Source: an uncultured Bacilli bacterium (GTDB lineage: Bacteria; Bacillota_I; Bacilli_A; RF39; UBA660). Taken from it: 16,426 nucleotides of DNA. Positions 1 through 7,010 of the stretch are shown piece by piece. The notes beneath the pieces were generated by a model. That model was not told the DNA's origin, searched no databases, and worked only from the letters and a program-made list of their open reading frames with translations. A program made the position numbers and the translations under genes. Position 1 is the stretch's first letter. Each line of letters starts with the position of its first letter. The stretch is from NCBI GenBank assembly GCA_947853245.1, contig CANTWP010000013.1, forward strand, positions 1 to 16,426, written 5' to 3'.

Positions 1-58
1 CGAACCTTCGACCGCCCGGTTATGAGCCGGATGCTCTAACCAACTGAGCTAAGGGTCC
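1..58 (-). tRNA. tRNA with CAU anticodon, 3' end cut by window edge (Ile2 or elongator Met)
   Basis: On the minus strand the gene starts at 58 with GGACCCT, followed by the D-arm TAGCTCAGTTGGTTAGAGC. A five-pair anticodon stem (one G-T pair) holds the loop CTCATAA, with the anticodon read from 24-22. The T-arm begins before the window edge, and the 3' acceptor half lies outside. A CAU anticodon fits initiator Met, elongator Met, or Ile2, where C34 becomes lysidine. The GGACC-type acceptor and the CCGG stem resemble Mollicutes/Bacilli Ile2 as I remember it, so Ile2 is slightly preferred, but the missing half is needed. An initiator is unlikely because the anticodon stem lacks the three consecutive G-C pairs at its base. 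Confidence 0.93.
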
Positions 59-79
59 AGAATCATCACTTGCTTTTAT

Positions 80-108
80 ATAATATCATATTAACCGAGC
101 TAATGCAA
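80..108 (-). promoter_or_regulatory. SigA-type promoter of the tRNA gene
   Basis: Minus strand: -35 TTGCAT (108-103), exactly 17 nt, then -10 TATTAT (85-80). Predicted transcription starts about 15 nt upstream of the mature tRNA 5' end at 58. Confidence 0.55.
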
Positions 109-123
109 TATCTTTTCTTAAAT

Positions 124-152
124 TTGACAAAAAAAAGTTTTTATGGTAGTAT
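124..152 (+). promoter_or_regulatory. Upstream tandem promoter P1 of the 249 gene
   Basis: TTGACA (124-129), 17-nt spacer, TAGTAT (147-152). The same hexamers at the same spacing recur 66 bp downstream. Confidence 0.7.
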
Positions 153-189
153 AACAACTATCGAACAAGGAATGCTTATATTCATCAAT

Positions 190-218
190 TTGACAAAAAT
201 ATAATAATATAGTAGTAT
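190..218 (+). promoter_or_regulatory. Downstream tandem promoter P2 of the 249 gene
   Basis: TTGACA (190-195), 17-nt spacer, TAGTAT (213-218). It shares the stretch AATTTGACAAAAA with P1. Predicted start is near 225, followed by a GGGGG-type SD at about 236-241. Confidence 0.72.
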
Positions 219-248
219 ATAAGCGATTCTTGAAAAGGGGGAATTATA

Positions 249-1280
249 ATGGAAAAAAATATTAGAATCATAACTGCTGAAACAGTTGTAAGAGATGGGC
301 AACTTTATTTACATTATGCAATTGAAAATAATGGTATCATAAAAGATTTTGAAAGACCATTTTATGGCAATGATGGAAAAGTTGATCCAGAAGTAGAAAA
401 TATTTTATTTTTAGCAAATAAACATAATAAAAATGACGAAGTAAAACCTGTAAGAGATTTAACGGTTTACGAAGAACCTGCTGAAAATGCAAAAGTATCT
501 AGAAATTATAAAGGACTTATTGCTTCAGGTTTAGCAGGTGTTTTAATTGGTGTAGGTGTAATGGCTGCTTGTAGATCTTGTGAAAATAAAGGACAAGTAG
601 TAACTCCAAAAGACGATGAAACTAATGAACCAGTTATCGAACAAGAACAAAATCAAATTATTTATATGACAGAGGAACAATACCATAATGGTGTAAATGA
701 ATTATGTAATCATTTAAATGAAACTTTAGGATTTAATTATCAACCAGTAGATTTAAATTCATTCTATTATTCTGCTAATATGGATAAAGTTTCTGAAGAG
801 TTATTTAATAAATTAGTATCTGAATCATATATTCCAGATACAGATATAGCTATTATTCAATCTACATTCAATATTACATCTGATTTAAAGACAAAATTTG
901 GTCAAACCGGAAAAATGAATATTGATTTTGATAAAGTATTTATTGATGAACAAATGGTTGAATTAAGTAATCAATATAGTTCTAAATATAATACAATAGC
1001 GAATGCATCTACAGAAGATATTCAAACAATATTAGATGGTTTAGATGAATTCATGTTTGAAAAACCAGAATACGGTTATAACACTTTACCTGTAGGTGGC
1101 GAATTTATTTTCAATAGCATTATTTCTGATACTATTGGAATCAAAGCTGGCGAAAAGGGTGTTGCTACTAGTGCAGCATTTAACGAAGAACTAAGTGATG
1201 TAACTGACTATGTAAAAGCTTTACAACATAATTTAAATTGTATGGCTATATCAGAAACAGAAAAACAATTAACAAAATAG
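249..1280 (+). CDS. Single-pass membrane protein of unknown function
   Basis: A 343-residue protein whose family I do not recognise. Residues 1-87 are polar and probably cytoplasmic. Residues about 88-107 form one Gly/Ala/Val-rich membrane helix (GLIASGLAGVLIGVGVMAA), followed at once by CRSC (Cys108, Cys111). The remaining ~230 residues are acidic, with a Glu/Gln/Asn-rich linker at about 120-138 and then a folded-looking domain, probably outside the cell. There is no N-terminal signal peptide and Cys108 is too far in to be an ordinary lipobox. The start has a strong purine-rich SD (AAAAGGGGG) seven bases upstream. Two consensus-like tandem promoters suggest high expression, and a UUCG terminator overlaps the stop codon, so it is monocistronic. 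It is transcribed divergently from the tRNA gene. Confidence 0.9.
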   Translation: MEKNIRIITAETVVRDGQLYLHYAIENNGIIKDFERPFYGNDGKVDPEVENILFLANKHNKNDEVKPVRDLTVYEEPAENAKVSRNYKGLIASGLAGVLIGVGVMAACRSCENKGQVVTPKDDETNEPVIEQEQNQIIYMTEEQYHNGVNELCNHLNETLGFNYQPVDLNSFYYSANMDKVSEELFNKLVSESYIPDTDIAIIQSTFNITSDLKTKFGQTGKMNIDFDKVFIDEQMVELSNQYSSKYNTIANASTEDIQTILDGLDEFMFEKPEYGYNTLPVGGEFIFNSIISDTIGIKAGEKGVATSAAFNEELSDVTDYVKALQHNLNCMAISETEKQLTK

Positions 1281-1297
1281 ACTTCGGTCTATTTTTT
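1274..1297 (+). terminator. Rho-independent terminator with UUCG tetraloop
   Basis: Nine perfect pairs (1274-1282 with 1287-1295) close a C(TTCG)G loop, and the run of T continues to 1297. The 5' arm contains the TAG stop codon of the 249 gene. Confidence 0.9.
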
Positions 1298-1340
1298 GAT
1301 GCAAAAATTTGTGAAAACCATATAGTATAATGGTGATAAA

Positions 1341-2306
1341 ATGGGAAATTTAATTGGAAGTACTCCAATGATTAAAATTAAATATAAATATAATAATAAA
1401 ATTAGTGATTTATATGTGAAATTAGAACAATATAATCTTACTGGTAGCATCAAAGATCGACTAGCACTCTATATTATTGATAATGCAAAAGAACAGGGTA
1501 TATTAAAAAATAACATGCCAATAATAGAGGCAACCAGTGGTAACACAGGAATATCATTTGCAGCCCTAGGAGCTAAGTATAACCATCCTGTTTATATTTT
1601 TATGCCAGACTGGGTTAGCAAAGAAAGAATAGATTTAATGAAGATTTATGGTGCTACAGTAACATTAGTTAGTAAACAAGATGGTGGCTTTAGAAAATGT
1701 ATAGAATTAGCTGATGAGTTAGCTAAAAAGATTAATGGGTATCGCCCCAATCAATTTAGTAATCCTTTAAATGTAAAATGTCATTATGAAACGACTGGCG
1801 CAGAAATTATAAAACAACTCAATAACAGTGAAGTAGGAGGTTTTGTAAGTGGCGTAGGTACTGGAGGTACTATAATGGGTATTAGTCGTAGAATTAGACA
1901 ACACTATCCTAACATTGTAATCTGCGCAATAGAGCCTAAACAAATGCCATTACTTACAGAAGGCGAAATTAAGGGTAATCATAAAATTGATGGAATAGGA
2001 GATGACTTTATTCCAGATTTATTAAACGTCGACGAAATAGACTGTGTATTTGATATAGATGACATGGACGCTATTAATATGTCTCGAATATTAAGTGATA
2101 AACTTGGAATCGGTGTAGGAATATCTAGTGGCGCCAATATGTTAGGTAGTGTATTATTACAAGATAATATTAATAAATCAGTAATTACGGTCTTCCCAGA
2201 TGATAACAAGAAATACCTAACTACCGATTTAAAAAATGATATAGATTATAATAGTGATTTTATTTCCAATAAAATAGAATTATTAGAATATTCTTTAATG
2301 ATTTAA
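1341..2306 (+). CDS. cysK: PLP-dependent cysteine synthase (O-acetylserine sulfhydrylase family)
   Basis: This 321-residue fold-type II PLP enzyme is expected to make cysteine from O-acetylserine and sulfide in the cytoplasm. Visible motifs: the Schiff-base lysine in TGSIKDR (Lys38), the substrate loop TSGNTG (65-70), the PLP-phosphate loop GTGGT (173-177), the CysK-like HKIDGIG..FIP stretch (about 214-225) and SSGAN (262-266). Length is close to the usual 300-310, with a short C-terminal extension. ATG follows the SD GGTGAT by three bases. A -10-like TATAGT (1321-1326) lies very close, so the leader must be short. cysS follows 37 bases later, which groups cysteine synthesis with cysteine charging. 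No serine acetyltransferase gene is seen. A cystathionine beta-synthase-like activity cannot be excluded from sequence alone. Confidence 0.9.
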   Translation: MGNLIGSTPMIKIKYKYNNKISDLYVKLEQYNLTGSIKDRLALYIIDNAKEQGILKNNMPIIEATSGNTGISFAALGAKYNHPVYIFMPDWVSKERIDLMKIYGATVTLVSKQDGGFRKCIELADELAKKINGYRPNQFSNPLNVKCHYETTGAEIIKQLNNSEVGGFVSGVGTGGTIMGISRRIRQHYPNIVICAIEPKQMPLLTEGEIKGNHKIDGIGDDFIPDLLNVDEIDCVFDIDDMDAINMSRILSDKLGIGVGISSGANMLGSVLLQDNINKSVITVFPDDNKKYLTTDLKNDIDYNSDFISNKIELLEYSLMI

Positions 2307-2316
2307 GCAAATATGG

Positions 2317-2322
2317 TATAAT
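2317..2322 (+). promoter_or_regulatory. -10 element upstream of cysS
   Basis: A perfect TATAAT lies 21 bases before the cysS ATG. No good -35 is seen 16-18 bases upstream, so this is either a weak internal promoter or coincidence, and cysS may depend mainly on read-through from cysK. No T-box leader fits in this 37-base gap. Confidence 0.35.
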
Positions 2323-2343
2323 GATAAATAGAGAAGGTGATTT

Positions 2344-3738
2344 ATGAAATTATATAATACATTAACAAAAACAGTAGAGGATTTTGTTCCTTATGATAAA
2401 AATAGAGTAACGATGTATACTTGTGGACCAACTGTATATCATTATGCTCATATTGGTAATTTACGTACTTATATATTCGAAGATATATTGGAAAAAACTC
2501 TTAATTATGTTGGTTATAAGGTAGACAGAGTGATGAATATTACCGATGTTGGACATTTAGCAAGTGATGCAGATACTGGTGAAGACAAAATGTTAAAAGG
2601 TGCCAAAAGAGAACATAAAACAGTTTTAGAAATTGCTGATTTCTATACTAATGCATTCAAAAGAGACTCTGAAAAACTAAATATAACTTGGCCAAAGACT
2701 GTATCTAAAGCAACGGATAATATTGATGAATATATCAAAATAATAACTACTTTATTAGAAAAAGGTTTTGCATATCAAGCTGGTGGCAATGTTTACTTTG
2801 ACACTTCTAAATTAACTGATTATTATAAACTTACTGGCCATAAAGAAGATGAACTGGTAGTAGGTGTTCGCGAAGGGGTAGAGCATGATGACAGCAAGCA
2901 CAATCAGGCCGACTTTGTTTTATGGTTTACTAAATCAAAATTTGAAGATCAAGAGTTAAAATGGGATTCTCCTTGGGGCTATGGTTATCCAGGTTGGCAC
3001 ATTGAATGTTCAGGAATTAGCTTGAAATATTTAGGCGAATATCTAGATATTCACTGTGGTGGAGTAGATAATATTTTTCCACATCATACAAATGAAATTG
3101 CTCAGTCAGAAAGTTATTTAGGACACAAATGGTGTAATTATTGGGTACATGGTGAACACTTGAATGATATAAATGGTAAAATGAGTAAAAGTAAAGGAGA
3201 ATTTTTGACAGTTAGTCTTTTAGAGGAAAAAGGATACGATCCAATTGTATACCGCTTCATGTGTTTACAATCACATTATCGTAAAGTACTAACATTTAGT
3301 TATGATGCTTTAGATAATGCCAATATAGCTTATCAAAAATTAAAAAATCGCATATCATCATTAGATTCAAATGGCTCTATTGATGAACCATCTTGTCAAA
3401 AATATTTAGCTAAATTTAAAGAAGCATTAACTAATGATTTAAATACTTCTTTAGCACTTACTGTTTTATATGATACTTTAAAATCAGAATTATCTAATGT
3501 ATCTAAATTATACGTAATTAAAGAGATGGATAAAGTACTTTCTCTTAAATTGATAGAGGCTAATAAACAGAATATTTCTGCAGATTTAGAACAATATATA
3601 AATGATAAAATCGCAGAACGAAATGATGCTAAAAAGAATAAAAATTTTGCTCTAGCTGACTTCATACGTGATGAATTAAAAGATAAAGGAATAATCATTA
3701 AAGATACTAGAGAAGGTACAATATATGAAGTATTATAG
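2344..3738 (+). CDS. cysS: Cysteinyl-tRNA synthetase
   Basis: A 464-residue class I aminoacyl-tRNA synthetase that attaches cysteine to tRNA-Cys in the cytoplasm. Cys27 of YTCGPTVY starts the zinc site. HIGN at 36-39 is the HIGH motif. GWHIECSG and HCGGVDNIFPHHTNE supply the other zinc and cysteine-pocket residues, and KMSKS is at 279-283. A helical anticodon-binding domain follows and the C-terminus is complete. Length matches the family (about 460-470). The ATG is set by the SD AAGGTGAT three bases upstream. It lies between cysK and the zinc peptidase gene, which starts nine bases after its stop, so these are probably co-transcribed. Confidence 0.98.
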   Translation: MKLYNTLTKTVEDFVPYDKNRVTMYTCGPTVYHYAHIGNLRTYIFEDILEKTLNYVGYKVDRVMNITDVGHLASDADTGEDKMLKGAKREHKTVLEIADFYTNAFKRDSEKLNITWPKTVSKATDNIDEYIKIITTLLEKGFAYQAGGNVYFDTSKLTDYYKLTGHKEDELVVGVREGVEHDDSKHNQADFVLWFTKSKFEDQELKWDSPWGYGYPGWHIECSGISLKYLGEYLDIHCGGVDNIFPHHTNEIAQSESYLGHKWCNYWVHGEHLNDINGKMSKSKGEFLTVSLLEEKGYDPIVYRFMCLQSHYRKVLTFSYDALDNANIAYQKLKNRISSLDSNGSIDEPSCQKYLAKFKEALTNDLNTSLALTVLYDTLKSELSNVSKLYVIKEMDKVLSLKLIEANKQNISADLEQYINDKIAERNDAKKNKNFALADFIRDELKDKGIIIKDTREGTIYEVL

Positions 3739-3747
3739 GAGGATTAT

Positions 3748-4455
3748 ATGTTAAATTATGGTTTATGGGGTTATGAAACAATTATAACAGTTATATTATC
3801 AGTTATAGCGTTAGTTATAACATTAGGGGCTCAATTTAATATAAGTGCAACTTATGGAAAATATAAAAAGAAAAACAATAAAAAAGGTTATACCGGTCAA
3901 GAAGCAGCTAGAAAAATATTAGATGAAAATGGTTTAGAGGATATTTACGTTGTTGAAGTAAAAGGAGAACTTACTGATCATTACGATCCGTCTCGTAAAG
4001 TAATTCGCCTTTCATCAGATATATTTCATGGTACAACTATAGCTGCTGTATCAGTAGCAGCCCACGAATGTGGCCACACTATACAAGATAAAGTCGGATA
4101 TACTTTTATGAGAATAAGATCATTTTTGGTGCCCGTTGTAAATATCATTTCTTATTTAGGATATTTTGCATTAATTGTATCAATCTTTGCAGGAATTACA
4201 GGTTATATTAAAATAAGTATTTTTATTTTAATAGCAACTCTTGTATTTCAATTAGTGACATTACCCGTTGAATTTGATGCTTCCAAAAGAGCATTAGTTG
4301 AACTTGAAAAATTAGGCTTAATTGAAACTGATGAAGTTTCACATTCTAAAAAAATGTTAGGAGCAGCTGCTTTAACTTATGTAGCGGGTTTAGCATCTAC
4401 GGTTTTAAATATACTTAGATTATTGCTTATGTTAAGAAGTCGCGACGACAATTAA
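3748..4455 (+). CDS. YugP-type membrane zinc metallopeptidase
   Basis: A 235-residue membrane protein of the neutral zinc metallopeptidase family related to B. subtilis YugP. A membrane helix lies near residues 8-30. The zinc-binding HECGH at 106-110 sits in VAAHECGHTIQD, and the family's PVEFDASKRA segment holds the likely third ligand, Glu175. Two or three more hydrophobic segments lie at about 125-170 and the C-terminus, giving a multi-pass layout with the active site at the membrane face. Substrate is unknown in this family, so only the hydrolase class is supported. A strong AGGAGG SD precedes the ATG. It is probably co-transcribed with cysS, and the terminator at 4468-4496 ends the unit. 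Confidence 0.92.
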   Translation: MLNYGLWGYETIITVILSVIALVITLGAQFNISATYGKYKKKNNKKGYTGQEAARKILDENGLEDIYVVEVKGELTDHYDPSRKVIRLSSDIFHGTTIAAVSVAAHECGHTIQDKVGYTFMRIRSFLVPVVNIISYLGYFALIVSIFAGITGYIKISIFILIATLVFQLVTLPVEFDASKRALVELEKLGLIETDEVSHSKKMLGAAALTYVAGLASTVLNILRLLLMLRSRDDN

Positions 4456-4467
4456 CTGTTAAGTTAC

Positions 4468-4496
4468 AAAATACGATTCTTAATCGTATTTTTTTT
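4468..4496 (+). terminator. Rho-independent terminator after the yugP-like gene
   Basis: An 11-pair perfect stem (4468-4478 with 4482-4492), loop CTT, then T to 4496. It ends the cysK-cysS-peptidase unit. Confidence 0.9.
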
Positions 4497-4585
4497 AGAT
4501 TTTATGTTACAATTAAGAAAATAGGAGTGTGGTTTTTATATAAATTTATTTGATTGTAAAATTGTAGTTATAAGGAGGAAAAATA

Positions 4586-5407
4586 ATGAATAAGAAAAAT
4601 TTATTATATGTTATTATTGGAGTATTTTTAATAGCACTTAGTAGTGCAGGCCTTTTTTATGGATTAAATAAACTTAGTGATAAGAAAAAGAAAGAAGCAA
4701 TCAGCACAGATATCATTTTTACTAAAGAAACATTACCTAGAATAGATGGATCGACCGCCACACAGCCATTAATTGATGCTTTTATTTTAAATTTTACAGG
4801 TAAAACAACAACCGAAATGGAAGTTTCATATACGAACACTCACCAAAGTTATGTAAAGTTAATTAATAATGAAGTAGACTTAATTGTAGTAACTGAACCA
4901 AGTGAAGAAGAGTTACAATTAGCCAAAGAAAAAGGATTAGAATTAGAAGTAACAGCTTTGGTAAATGAAGGTTTTGTATTTTTTGTAAATAAAGAGAATC
5001 CAGTTAATAATTTAAAACTTGATGAAATCAGAAATGTCTACAAAGGTGAAATTACTAATTGGAAAGAATTTGGTGGAAACGATGCCGATATGGTAGTCTA
5101 TCAAAGACCCACTAATTCTGGTAGCAAAACAGGTTTGCTTAGTTTAGTTATGAATGGCTTAGAGGTAAAGGTTCCTACGTCTACAGAAACAATTGCAACT
5201 ATGGCTGGTATCGTAGATATAGTATCAGATTATGATAATGGCATTCATGCAATAGGTTATTCTTATTATTACTATGCTAATGTCATGTATAAAAATGATA
5301 ATCTAAAATACTTAGCTATTGATGGTATTGAACCTAATTATACTACTATTCAAAAAGGTAGTTATCCACTTAGAACTAAATATTATATCGTAACCAGAAA
5401 AGGTTAA
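4586..5407 (+). CDS. PstS-like phosphate-binding protein, C-terminally truncated
   Basis: A 273-residue periplasmic-binding-type protein (PBP_like_2/PstS group). One N-terminal membrane anchor (about residues 6-27) has no lipobox Cys. The ligand-loop motif DGSTATQPL starts at residue 54. Then come VDLIVVTEPS, the hinge-like EGFVFFVNKENP and IRNVYKGEITNWKEFGG, all typical of phosphate-binding PstS proteins. Translation stops at TAA 5405-5407, just after YYIVTRKG. The missing end of the family, SQKVASEAGYVPVK, is still encoded downstream in another frame, so this is a damaged gene with the last ~30 residues lost. No pstC, pstA or pstB lies nearby. A strong AAGGAGGAA SD precedes the ATG. The shortened protein may be unstable, or may still work as a membrane-tethered binding protein; a sequence error is also possible. 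Confidence 0.8.
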   Translation: MNKKNLLYVIIGVFLIALSSAGLFYGLNKLSDKKKKEAISTDIIFTKETLPRIDGSTATQPLIDAFILNFTGKTTTEMEVSYTNTHQSYVKLINNEVDLIVVTEPSEEELQLAKEKGLELEVTALVNEGFVFFVNKENPVNNLKLDEIRNVYKGEITNWKEFGGNDADMVVYQRPTNSGSKTGLLSLVMNGLEVKVPTSTETIATMAGIVDIVSDYDNGIHAIGYSYYYYANVMYKNDNLKYLAIDGIEPNYTTIQKGSYPLRTKYYIVTRKG

Positions 5408-5499
5408 ACAAATGAAATATAGTAAAATTAAAAGATACTATGTTATCAAGTAGGAGTCAAAAAGTAGCAAGTGAGGCTGGTTATGTTCCAGTTAAATAA
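5408..5499 (+). pseudogene. Stranded C-terminal remnant of the PstS-like gene
   Basis: After the TAA at 5405, the same frame would read T-N-E (5408-5416). Reading then makes sense only in a frame one base back from AAT 5416: N-I-V-K-L-K-D-T-M-L-S-S-R, then SQKVASEAGYVPVK and TAA at 5497-5499. This is the standard C-terminus of Firmicute PstS-like proteins. Two changes are needed to rejoin it: a sense codon in place of TAA 5405, and one extra base (probably A) around 5415-5418. One shift alone does not work, because the second frame has TGA at 5413. The remnant overlaps the start of the next gene at 5483. Confidence 0.78.
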
Positions 5500-6256
5500 G
5501 AAAAAAATTATTATTTTTATAATAATCTGGTTATTTTGTTTAGGACTTACTTTTGGATTATGGTATATGTTTATATATCGTGATTCCACAGATGATTTTA
5601 CGCCTGAATATAAAGTAGAAAATGAAGAAACTAGAAAAGATGTACCAGGGTCATCATTGTATCAACATTATGATGAAAATGATCTGATAATTGAGGAAGT
5701 AAAAATAGATGACAATAAATATTATATTGAAATATCTGGACTGAAAGATAAAACTATTGAAAATAAAATTAATAAAGAAATCGAAGAAAAATGTAAGAGT
5801 ACCATCAAATCTTCTTCAGATTATTTGTATACGACAGTAACTGCTAATCTCGGTAATATATTGTCCGTAAATTGTAGATCTATGAATTTAAATTACAATT
5901 TAACTACTGGGAATCATTTATCATTTAATGAATTGTTTACTAATAGTACTAATATTGATTCTATTGTATCAAAAGCTTTATTTAGAACAATTGCTTTCCA
6001 AACAGGAAATGGGCAATTTTCTGAAGATAGTTGGGAACAAAATTTTAATGAAGATGATTTTTCTAATTTAGAAGATGAGGTTTTTAAAATAGTTCAAAAA
6101 ATGAAAAACGATAAATATGATTTTCAAATTTATTCAGATGGTATTAATTTAATTTATGGTGATTATTATATATCAATTCCATTAGAAAAATTCGCAACTA
6201 GTTTCGCATATTTTACACGTTTTAAAACAGAAAAATCTATATTTGAGAATGAATGA
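5483..6256 (+). CDS. Membrane-anchored DUF4163/DUF3298-like protein, N-terminal part
   Basis: This 257-residue reading has an N-terminal membrane helix (about 9-31) and a probably extracytoplasmic domain. The pattern NLNYNLTTGNHLSFNELF and the closing IYSDGINLIYGDYYISIPLE resemble DUF3298-type domains found in RsiV- and PdaC-like envelope proteins; the match is by eye. A GTG at 5471 is also in frame, but it lies inside the PstS remnant, and ATG 5483 has GTGAGG six bases upstream, so 5483 is preferred. The reading stops at TGA 6254 (TAA follows). The next reading frame appears to be its second half, separated by a GAAT tandem duplication at 6247-6254. Function unknown; it may sense or bind at the cell wall. 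Confidence 0.75.
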   Translation: MFQLNKKKIIIFIIIWLFCLGLTFGLWYMFIYRDSTDDFTPEYKVENEETRKDVPGSSLYQHYDENDLIIEEVKIDDNKYYIEISGLKDKTIENKINKEIEEKCKSTIKSSSDYLYTTVTANLGNILSVNCRSMNLNYNLTTGNHLSFNELFTNSTNIDSIVSKALFRTIAFQTGNGQFSEDSWEQNFNEDDFSNLEDEVFKIVQKMKNDKYDFQIYSDGINLIYGDYYISIPLEKFATSFAYFTRFKTEKSIFENE

Positions 6257-6956
6257 TAATATAGACAAAACAAATTTAATAGCAAACTCTTATTTTCAAT
6301 CTAGTATTTATTCTATATACCGCTTTGATGAAATAGGAGATTATGCTTTTATCGATTATGCTATTGTTAATTATGAAAATAATATATCTAAAGATGCTTT
6401 AAACAAAATTTATAATCAGTCAGGTTTTTTCAAAATAATAAATGAATCAGAAAACAATTTAGATAAAGATTTTTTTACTTATATAAATGGTGAAGGTAAT
6501 ATTTATGTAGATGATTTAGGATTACATAGATTAGATTATCAAATTCAAAAATGTACTATCAGTAAAGATTTATACCAAAAAACAATAAAAGAAGAGATTT
6601 ATAAATCTAAAATTTTTTTTGGAGGAGCATTTTCTAATTTAATAGATTTAGATGATAGGGATGGAATGACTTGTAAAAGTGAAGAATGGCAATTAGAATA
6701 TTTCAATAAAAATTTAAAACTAATATCTTCCATTAAAGATTTATTTCGAGATGACGTAAATTATGAAGAAATTTTACAAGGTAAATATAAAGAATATATT
6801 ACTAATAATTATCCAGAATTAACTGATGAAAATCTGTTAGAAAATATTTTGGTTACTTTAACATATAAATTTGATATGAAATATCAAATTGTTCATATTA
6901 CAGGTGCATATGGAACTATTGATATATCTTTTGACGAATTAATAGATTATATGTAA
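6249..6956 (+). CDS. Probable C-terminal half of the split DUF3298-like protein
   Basis: A 235-residue frame without signal peptide or membrane helix. Its end (MKYQIVHITGAYGTIDISFD) echoes the DUF3298-like end of the preceding ORF, so it looks like a second, related extracytoplasmic domain that now lacks its own export signal. ATG 6249 overlaps the upstream stop by eight bases and has no usable SD; a TTG at 6243 is also in frame. Removing one of two adjacent GAAT copies joins the two readings as ...SIFEN-DNIDKTNLI..., giving about 490 residues. It is therefore either a broken gene half or translated by stop-start coupling. It ends just before a convergent terminator shared with tmcAL. Confidence 0.65.
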   Translation: MNDNIDKTNLIANSYFQSSIYSIYRFDEIGDYAFIDYAIVNYENNISKDALNKIYNQSGFFKIINESENNLDKDFFTYINGEGNIYVDDLGLHRLDYQIQKCTISKDLYQKTIKEEIYKSKIFFGGAFSNLIDLDDRDGMTCKSEEWQLEYFNKNLKLISSIKDLFRDDVNYEEILQGKYKEYITNNYPELTDENLLENILVTLTYKFDMKYQIVHITGAYGTIDISFDELIDYM

Positions 6957-7010
6957 AAAAAGCATGGATATTTGAGGAGATTAATTTTCCTTTATATCAC
7001 ATGCTTTTTT
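6955..7010. terminator. Bidirectional terminator between convergent genes
   Basis: Outer arms AAAAAAAGCATG (6955-6966) and CATGCTTTTTT (7000-7010) pair. The stem continues with GATAT (6967-6971) and ATATC (6994-6998) past one bulged A, then AGGA/TCCT. T runs occur in both directions. The end of the tmcAL coding region lies inside the hairpin. Confidence 0.8.

Noticed and set aside
2307..2343. T-box riboswitch before cysS
   Set aside because: The 37-base gap is far too short for a T-box and has no specifier hairpin or T-box sequence.
4497..4585. Small gene or riboswitch between the terminator and the PstS-like gene
   Set aside because: No open frame of useful length, no convincing hairpin set, and only scattered -10-like AT stretches. 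It is left as an ordinary promoter region without a defined promoter.
6254..6259. TGA as Trp codon (Mycoplasma-type code)
   Set aside because: Here TGA is followed directly by TAA, and TGA also closes the pilin-like gene. Recognisable genes have no internal TGA between conserved motifs, except at the damaged PstS site, which needs other changes too.
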